DNA from: JBBUX01 sp037445775
GTDB lineage: Bacteria > Actinomycetota > Coriobacteriia > Anaerosomatales > PHET01
Direction of reading: 5' to 3'
DNA: 18,099 nucleotides
Assembly (NCBI GenBank): GCA_037445775.1
Contig: JBBIJX010000033.1
Location: 1-18,099 of the forward strand
A program made the position numbers and the translations under genes. Positions 12,937-18,099 of the stretch are shown here, one piece after another (position 1 is the first letter of the stretch; every line of letters begins with the position of its first letter). The notes below the pieces were generated by a model, which saw only the letters and a program-made list of their open reading frames with translations, searched no databases and was not told where the DNA came from.

Positions 12937-14238
12937 ATGCTGCTCACAGCGGACTGGGTCGTCACGATATCGAGACCGCCGATCCGTAACGGAGCGGTGC
13001 TAGTGCGCAAGGGCCGCATTGTAGAGGTTGGACGCGTAGACGAGCTCGCTGGGCTCGATCCGGACACCGAACGCCGCGACTTCCCTGGCTGCGTGATGCT
13101 GCCGGGACTCGTGAACTCCCACACGCACCTGTCCCTGACCTCGCTGGGAGGCCTGTTCGGACCCGCACCGTTCGCGCAGTGGCTTCCACGGCTCATCACG
13201 GCGATGAAGGCGTGGCAGCGCGAGGACCACGCCGCGTCCGCAGCGCTCGGCGCGGTACGCTGCCTGCAGGCGGGCGTGACGGTCGTGGGTGACATCACCT
13301 ACGGACCCGAGGCCGCGTCCGTCGGCGTCGACTCGGGTCTCGGCGGGACGTTCTTCTGGGAGGTGCTCGGCATCTCGACGCCGAAGCTCTTCGCGGAACT
13401 GGAGAGTCTCGAGTACCCCGCCACGACGGGCGGCTTCTGCGGGCCTCGCGTCAAGTGCGGACTCTCGCCCCACTCGCCCTACACGTCGGGCCCCCGTTTG
13501 ATTCAGGCGATGCACGAGGCCGCCATCGAGTTCCACGTCCCCTTCGCGATCCATGCCGCTGAATCCGGGGATGAGGTCGAACTCACGCGCCTGGGCACCG
13601 GACCGCTCGCAGACGTTGCCGGGCGCCTCGCCCCGGACTTCGCCGCTCCGGGCTGCGGGCCGATCGCCTACCTCGACCGGCTCGGCGCGCTCGAGGGCGC
13701 CACCGTGGTGCACGCAGGACACGCGGACCCGTCCGACGTGGCGCGACTGGCATCAGCGGCGCGCGGCGTCGTTGCCTGTCCTCGCTCGAACGCCTTCCTC
13801 TCGAACCCCACCGCGCCCGTCGTCCGGCTCACACGCGCCGGGGTCCCGGTAGGGATTGGAACGGACTCGTCAGCGAGCAACGACGACCTCGACCTCATGG
13901 AAGACGTCAGGGCTCTGCATGCCGCGCACCCCACGATAGCCCCGGCGACGTTGCTCGAGTTCGTCACGGTCCAAGGCGCGGTGGCGCTCGGTCTTGAGGA
14001 CCGCTTCGGCGTGCTCGAACCGGGAATGCAGGCGGACGTGGCCGTGTTCGACGTGGGCGAGACCTACGACCCTGAGACGAGTCTCGTCCGGCACGCGGGC
14101 GCGAAAACGCTGCGCGCCGTCATGTCGGCGGGTGCGTGGCGCGTCCTCGACGGCGAGTGCGTCACAGATATCGGCCCCGTGGAGATCGCCGCGCGCGCCG
14201 CGCGGGTTCGCGCGGAGCAGGCGATCACACACGCGTAG
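12937..14238 (+). CDS. Amidohydrolase-family nucleoside deaminase (aminofutalosine or methylthioadenosine deaminase)
   Basis: 433-residue metal-dependent deaminase of the TrzA/AtzA-like amidohydrolase superfamily. Metal and catalytic residues are visible: H62 and H64 in 'NSHTHLSL', H206 and E209 in 'HAAESGDEVEL', H259 and H262 in 'HAGHAD', D310 in 'GTDSSASNDDLDLMED'. The N- and C-terminal beta-sandwich parts ('GAVLVRKGRIVEVG', 'GMQADVAVFDVG') are present. Characterised relatives deaminate methylthioadenosine, S-adenosylhomocysteine or 6-aminodeoxyfutalosine. The ATG at 12937 is chosen because GAGG lies shortly upstream and the family begins here; longer forms overlap the previous gene. It is coupled to the phosphorylase, and mqnE, mqnA and mqnC are within 10 kb, which favours the menaquinone role. 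It ends 3 bases from the convergent livF. Confidence 0.85.
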   Translation: MLLTADWVVTISRPPIRNGAVLVRKGRIVEVGRVDELAGLDPDTERRDFPGCVMLPGLVNSHTHLSLTSLGGLFGPAPFAQWLPRLITAMKAWQREDHAASAALGAVRCLQAGVTVVGDITYGPEAASVGVDSGLGGTFFWEVLGISTPKLFAELESLEYPATTGGFCGPRVKCGLSPHSPYTSGPRLIQAMHEAAIEFHVPFAIHAAESGDEVELTRLGTGPLADVAGRLAPDFAAPGCGPIAYLDRLGALEGATVVHAGHADPSDVARLASAARGVVACPRSNAFLSNPTAPVVRLTRAGVPVGIGTDSSASNDDLDLMEDVRALHAAHPTIAPATLLEFVTVQGAVALGLEDRFGVLEPGMQADVAVFDVGETYDPETSLVRHAGAKTLRAVMSAGAWRVLDGECVTDIGPVEIAARAARVRAEQAITHA

Positions 14239-14241
14239 GAG

Positions 14242-14964
14242 TCAGACCTCGCCCAGGTAGGTCTTGCGGACGGCCTCGTTGCCCAGCAGTTCCCGGCCTT
14301 TGCCCTCAAGCGCGATCGAGCCGGTCTCGAGCACGTAGCCTCGATCCGCCACCTGCAGCGCCATCGCGGCGTTCTGCTCGACGAGCAGGATCGTGGTCCC
14401 CTGCTTGTTCAGCCGCACGATGGTCTCGAAGATCTGCTCCACGATCACTGGCGCGAGTCCCATCGATGGCTCGTCGAGCATCAGGACCGTGGGCTCGGCC
14501 ATCATCCCGCGGCCGGTCGCAAGCATCTGCTGCTCGCCACCGGAGAGGGTACCGCCCTTCTGGGTGCGGCGCTCGAGCAGCCGCGGGAAGAGCTCGAAGA
14601 CCGTCTCCATTGACTTCTTCACACCCTGCGGATCCTTGTTTCGAAGGAACGCGCCCATCTCGAGGTTCTCCTCGACCGTCATCTGCGGGAAGATGCGCCG
14701 CCCCTCGGGCACCTGGATGACGCCCTTGGCGGTGACCTGGTGCACCGGCAGCCCGGATATCACCTCGCCCTTAAGCGTGACGGTGCCCTCCTTGGGCGCG
14801 ATGAGCCCCGAGATCGTCCGAAGCGTCGTCGACTTGCCGGCACCGTTCGCCCCGATGAGCGTTACGATCTCCCCTTCGTCGACGTGCATGCTGATGCCCT
14901 TGAGCGCCTCGATCTGCCCGTAGAAGGTACGGACGCCCTCGAGCTTGAGAATCGTCTCGGCCAT
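14242..14964 (-). CDS. livF: Branched-chain amino acid ABC importer, ATP-binding protein LivF
   Basis: 240-residue cytoplasmic ATPase. Walker A 'GANGAGKST' is near residue 35, signature 'LSGGEQQML' near 135, Walker B 'VLMLDEPSMGLAP' near 155-167. 'LEGVRTFYGQIEALKGISMHV' and 'IFPQMTVEENLEMGA' are typical of LivF rather than LivG. ATG at 14964 shares one base with the livG stop; GTG at 14967, one codon earlier, is equally possible. It is the last gene of the livHMGF set and stops 3 bases from the convergent deaminase gene, with no hairpin between them, so read-through antisense to the deaminase is possible. Confidence 0.95.
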   Translation of the reverse strand: MAETILKLEGVRTFYGQIEALKGISMHVDEGEIVTLIGANGAGKSTTLRTISGLIAPKEGTVTLKGEVISGLPVHQVTAKGVIQVPEGRRIFPQMTVEENLEMGAFLRNKDPQGVKKSMETVFELFPRLLERRTQKGGTLSGGEQQMLATGRGMMAEPTVLMLDEPSMGLAPVIVEQIFETIVRLNKQGTTILLVEQNAAMALQVADRGYVLETGSIALEGKGRELLGNEAVRKTYLGEV

Positions 14965-15791
14965 CACGCATCACCCGTCGCGGGCTCGCTGCCGGCTGAG
15001 CCGTGATTCGCGGCCGCTGCCATCATCGCTTCGGCGCCCTTGCCCAGATATGCTTCGATGACCTTCGGGTCCTTCTGGATCTGGGCGGGCTTACCTTCAG
15101 CGATGAGCTCGCCGAAGTCCAGAACGTAGATGCGGTCGGCGATGTCCATGACCACCTTCATGTCGTGTTCGATCAGGAACACAGTGATCCCGGTCTGTCT
15201 GATGCGCGAGATCAGCTTCGTCAACTCCGCGCTCTCCTGCGGGTTCATGCCGGCGGCGGGCTCGTCGAGCAGGATCAACGAGGGCTCCGTCGCAAGCGCC
15301 CGGGCGATCTCAAGCTTGCGCTGCTCACCGTAGGGCAGGTTCTTCGCGAGTTCGTTCGCCTTGTCTGAGAGCCCCACGAATTGGAGCCACTTCAGCGACT
15401 CCTGAATCGTGTGCTCCTCCTCGCGCTTGAATCTCGGCGTGCGCAGCACCGCCTGCAGCGGACCGGCGTTCGTGCGCGAGTGACGCCCCACCATGACGTT
15501 CTCGAGCGTCGTCATATTGGCGAACAACCGGATGTTCTGGAACGTGCGCGCGATGCCCAAGCCGCACACCTTGTGGGACTTGAGGCCGCCGAGCTCATGG
15601 CCCTTGAACGCGACTGAGCCCTCCGTGGCCTTGTAGATGCCGGTCATCAGGTTGAAGAACGTCGTCTTGCCGGCGCCGTTCGGCCCGATGAGAGCGACAA
15701 TCTCATCTGCGTCGATGTGCAGGCTGACGTCCGATACGGCTCTCAAGCCGCCGAACTGCATCGTCACACTTTTCGCTTCAAATACCGACAC
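14964..15791 (-). CDS. livG: Branched-chain amino acid ABC importer, ATP-binding protein LivG
   Basis: 275-residue ATPase. Walker A 'GPNGAGKTT' near residue 37, LivG-type signature 'LPYGEQRKLEIARAL' (with PYG in place of SGG, normal for this family), Walker B 'LILLDEPAAGMNP', and 'IARTFQNIRLFANMTTLENVMVG' as the Q-loop region. GTG at 15791 begins the protein. After the ATPase core ends near residue 252, about 20 extra residues rich in Ala and Gly ('AEAMMAAAANHGSAGSEPA') form a loose tail. It starts 15 bases after livM ends and is coupled to livF. Confidence 0.95.
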   Translation of the reverse strand: MSVFEAKSVTMQFGGLRAVSDVSLHIDADEIVALIGPNGAGKTTFFNLMTGIYKATEGSVAFKGHELGGLKSHKVCGLGIARTFQNIRLFANMTTLENVMVGRHSRTNAGPLQAVLRTPRFKREEEHTIQESLKWLQFVGLSDKANELAKNLPYGEQRKLEIARALATEPSLILLDEPAAGMNPQESAELTKLISRIRQTGITVFLIEHDMKVVMDIADRIYVLDFGELIAEGKPAQIQKDPKVIEAYLGKGAEAMMAAAANHGSAGSEPATGDA

Positions 15792-15806
15792 GTCTGCTCA
15801 CTTCCG

Positions 15807-17012
15807 CTACACGTCGTCAGGCGCGACTTTTTCGTTTTCCACGTCCCACATCGTCATATCCTCTTCGGCGCGGATGCGCTCGTCCTCGGGGTTGAGCTCG
15901 AGCGCTCGGCGCTTGCTCGGGATCATGCCTTGTGGTCGCACCGCCATCATGACGACCATCAGAAGCCCGAAGACAAGGAACCGATAGCCGGTGATGGTCG
16001 CCGTCATGTCGCCGGACAGGTTGATCACGCCCGCGACCATGAGGCCCTGTATCAGATCAGGGACGCCCTTGATGAGCAGCGCGCCCACTATCACGCCGGG
16101 AATCGACCCCATGCCGCCAAGAACGACGATGCAGACGACGAAGACCGACTCCATGAACGTGAACGACTCCGGCGAGATGAACTGCTGCACATAGGCGAAC
16201 GTGACACCCGCCAGACCGCCCGACAGTGCTCCCAGCGAGAACGCCCACAGCTTCTGCGTGCGCAGATTCACGCCGCACGCGGCGGCCGCGACCTCGTTCT
16301 CGCGCATCGCAACCCAAGCCCGCCCCAGACGCGAGTCGTCGAGCCGGTTGATCACAACGATCGTCAGGATGCACAGCAGCACAACGATCACGTACCAATA
16401 CAGATCCCGGCCGAACACGAATGTGCCCCAAGGCACGTCGAACCGCACGTTGTCCTGCAGCCACGTCATGCCCGCGGGCATCTGCAGCGTCTGGTTACCA
16501 GCCGGAAGCCCCGCCGCGCCGTTCGACAGCCCCAAGAAGTTGTTGTTCAGAGTGATGCGAACGATCTCGCCGAAGCCGAGCGTCACGATGGCAAGATAGT
16601 CGCCGCGCAGCCTGAGGACCGGGAAGCCGATCGCGATACCGGTGATCGCAGCCGCGATAGCCGCTGGCACGAGCATCGCGTAATACGTCCCCGAACCAAG
16701 AGATCCCGCGAACGTCTGCCCGATGATGATGCCCGTGTAGCCGCCCATGGCATAGAAGGCGATGTAACCCAGGTCCAGAAGCCCCGCGTAGCCCACGACG
16801 ATGTTCAAGCCGAGCGCGAGGAGGACCCAGATGCCCACGATGACGATGATCCGGTTCAGGAACACCAGCTGGGGCACTGACTGAAAGTACATGGGTACAA
16901 GAATCATCGCGAGCGCCAGGAGCGCCCACAGCGCCATCTTTGCGGGCGACATCTTCGCCTTCGCGCGAAGGGGGCCCACCGGTGCGGCGACCTGTGCCGG
17001 TCTCTTGATCAT
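15807..17012 (-). CDS. livM: Branched-chain amino acid ABC importer, permease LivM
   Basis: 401-residue inner-membrane permease with about nine or ten hydrophobic segments. 'LGLNIVVGYAGLLDLGYIAFYAMGGYTGII' and 'SRLGRAWVAMRENEVAAAACGVN' (coupling loop) are hallmark blocks, followed by 'GALSGGLAGVTFAYVQQFISPESFTF'. It has a cytoplasmic N-terminal leader of about 25 polar residues and a C-terminal tail of about 40 charged residues ('EDERIRAEEDMTMWDVENEK'), longer than usual LivM. ATG at 17012 lies 3 bases after the livH stop. Confidence 0.94.
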   Translation of the reverse strand: MIKRPAQVAAPVGPLRAKAKMSPAKMALWALLALAMILVPMYFQSVPQLVFLNRIIVIVGIWVLLALGLNIVVGYAGLLDLGYIAFYAMGGYTGIIIGQTFAGSLGSGTYYAMLVPAAIAAAITGIAIGFPVLRLRGDYLAIVTLGFGEIVRITLNNNFLGLSNGAAGLPAGNQTLQMPAGMTWLQDNVRFDVPWGTFVFGRDLYWYVIVVLLCILTIVVINRLDDSRLGRAWVAMRENEVAAAACGVNLRTQKLWAFSLGALSGGLAGVTFAYVQQFISPESFTFMESVFVVCIVVLGGMGSIPGVIVGALLIKGVPDLIQGLMVAGVINLSGDMTATITGYRFLVFGLLMVVMMAVRPQGMIPSKRRALELNPEDERIRAEEDMTMWDVENEKVAPDDV

Positions 17013-17015
17013 AGC

Positions 17016-18011
17016 CTACACCTTCTCCGTCACGGCTTCGCCGAGCAGGCCGCCCGGACGGAAGATGAGTACGAGGATAAGCACCATGAACGCGATGACG
17101 TCGCGATAGGCATGGGAGATGAACCCACTGGCGAGCGACTCGACTATGCCCAGCATGAAGCCGCCGAGCATCGCGCCGCGCGGATTGCCGATGCCGCCGA
17201 TGACCGCCGCAGTGAACGACTTGATGCCCGGTATGAAGCCCATGTTGTACTTCACAGAACCGTAGTACATGCCGTTGAAGACACCCGCGATCGCCCCGAG
17301 CGCGGGTCCGATGAAGAACGCCACGGCGATCACGCTGTTGATGTTGACGCCCATGAGGCCGGCGGCGTCTCTATCCTGCGACGTAGCCCGCATGGCCCGG
17401 CCGATACGCGTCTTGGACACGAACGTGTCCAAGCCCACGAGAATTAGCAACGTTGAGACGACGATCATGATCTGCATCGTCGTGATCTCGACCCCCGCGA
17501 TCGTGAACGCGGTGGTGGATGTGAAGAACGCCGTGCCGTCCTCCCGTGAGTACGGCAGCTGCTTGCTGCTGACCCACAAGAGAACGGCGTTCTGCAGGAA
17601 GAGCGAGACACCGATCGCTGAGATGAGCGGCGCGAGACGCGGCGCGTGACGCAGCGGCCGATACGCGAAGCGCTCGATGATGACCCCGGCGATACCTATC
17701 AAGATGCCTGAGATGAGGAATGTCAGAAGCAGCATCGCGATGAAGCCGGGGGTTCCCGAGTTGAAGAACTCCTGGGCCGGCGTAAGTGACGTCCAGCCGG
17801 TGTGCTCCACGAATGCCGGGTCTGCCAGAGCCTTCATGACAAACAGTCCAACGAATCCGCCGAGCATGAACAGCTCCGCGTGCGCGAAGTTGATCATCAG
17901 CAAGATACCGTAGACGAGCGTATAGCCAAGCGCGATGAGTGCGTACAGACCGCCAAGCGTTATCCCGTTCACGGTCTGCTCAAGGATGTAGCTGAAGCTC
18001 AATCCGTCCAA
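17016..18011 (-). CDS. livH: Branched-chain amino acid ABC importer, permease LivH
   Basis: 331-residue inner-membrane permease. 'GLYALIALGYTLVYGILLMINFAHAELFMLGGFVG' at the N-terminus and 'TRIGRAMRATSQDRDAAGLMGVN' (coupling loop) are diagnostic, then 'GFIPGIKSFTAAVIGGIGNPRGAMLGG'. The start is TTG at 18011 with GGGAG about 6 bases upstream; the frame offers no ATG that keeps the first membrane segment. A periplasmic loop of about 35 residues at 75-110 is a little longer than in E. coli LivH. First of four contiguous liv genes in this window. Confidence 0.94.
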   Translation of the reverse strand: MDGLSFSYILEQTVNGITLGGLYALIALGYTLVYGILLMINFAHAELFMLGGFVGLFVMKALADPAFVEHTGWTSLTPAQEFFNSGTPGFIAMLLLTFLISGILIGIAGVIIERFAYRPLRHAPRLAPLISAIGVSLFLQNAVLLWVSSKQLPYSREDGTAFFTSTTAFTIAGVEITTMQIMIVVSTLLILVGLDTFVSKTRIGRAMRATSQDRDAAGLMGVNINSVIAVAFFIGPALGAIAGVFNGMYYGSVKYNMGFIPGIKSFTAAVIGGIGNPRGAMLGGFMLGIVESLASGFISHAYRDVIAFMVLILVLIFRPGGLLGEAVTEKV

Positions 18012-18029
18012 CCAAGACTCCCGGTGGTC

Positions 18030-18099
18030 TCAGAGGTTCGCAGGTCTAGTGGTGCAGAGGAAGTCGGACCCGTACTCGTGGTCCGGGCGGAACGTGTCC
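18030..18099 (-). CDS. C-terminal end of an unidentified gene (partial)
   Basis: On the minus strand a frame is open from the window edge to TGA (18032 to 18030), encoding 'DTFRPDHEYGSDFLCTTR' and four more residues. Composition looks coding, and it ends 18 bases before livH on the same strand. In liv operons the substrate-binding protein often sits here, but these residues do not let me identify it. Confidence 0.4.
   Translation of the reverse strand, partial: DTFRPDHEYGSDFLCTTRPANL

Noticed and set aside
15717..16880. 387-codon open frame on the plus strand opposite livM
   Set aside because: Shadow of the livM coding frame; composition (His, Asp, Arg-rich) is typical of antisense to a membrane protein gene, and it has no plausible start signal.

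Overview
The window looks like a chromosomal segment of a high-GC, probably anaerobic actinobacterium. A Coriobacteriia-like lineage is my best guess, inferred only from GC-rich codon use, the futalosine menaquinone genes and the transporter mix. I see no rRNA, tRNA, CRISPR array, transposase or phage gene. No stretch longer than about 270 bases is free of genes.

Layout, left to right. (1) 1-2634, + strand: three overlapping genes of an OpuC-type compatible-solute (glycine betaine/choline/proline) ABC importer, namely permease (start possibly outside the window), ATPase and second permease. (2) 2722-3194: a MNT-domain nucleotidyltransferase antitoxin followed by the wreck of its HEPN partner, which has lost its middle. 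(3) 3301-8981, + strand: menaquinone genes of the futalosine route, mqnE, then mqnA and mqnC. They are separated by a broken TPR gene, an RHH/GNAT toxin-antitoxin pair and a carbamate kinase on the other strand. (4) 9052-9979, + strand: an intact XRE-MNT antitoxin with its HEPN toxin, behind a promoter that carries a perfect palindrome in its spacer and probably makes a leaderless mRNA. (5) 10005-11812, - strand: an Rrf2-family regulator, cysteine synthase and a cold-shock protein. The two leaders here are the most unusual non-coding signals in the window: a perfect 10-bp helix that would bury the cysK ribosome-binding site, and a terminator-like hairpin with a U-tract in the csp leader. (6) 12080-14238, + strand: a purine-nucleoside phosphorylase/MTAP-family enzyme and an amidohydrolase deaminase in one operon. 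(7) 14242-18099, - strand: livH-livM-livG-livF of a branched-chain amino acid importer, and the tail of one more upstream gene.

How the parts fit. MqnA makes 3-enolpyruvyl-benzoate from chorismate, MqnE joins it to S-adenosylmethionine to give aminofutalosine, and MqnC cyclises dehypoxanthine futalosine. The two missing middle steps, deamination of aminofutalosine and removal of hypoxanthine, are chemically what the deaminase plus purine phosphorylase/hydrolase pair at 12080-14238 could do. The same pair could instead salvage methylthioadenosine through methylthioinosine. The base-pocket residue (Asn where human MTAP has Asp) points to a 6-oxopurine substrate in either case. The cysteine block has its likely regulator immediately downstream of the synthase, and a palindrome overlies the likely cysK -35.

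Toxin-antitoxin modules are concentrated around the mqn genes. Two accessory genes there, the HEPN and the TPR gene, are internally deleted, so this interval appears to be a decaying insertion hot spot inside an otherwise housekeeping neighbourhood.
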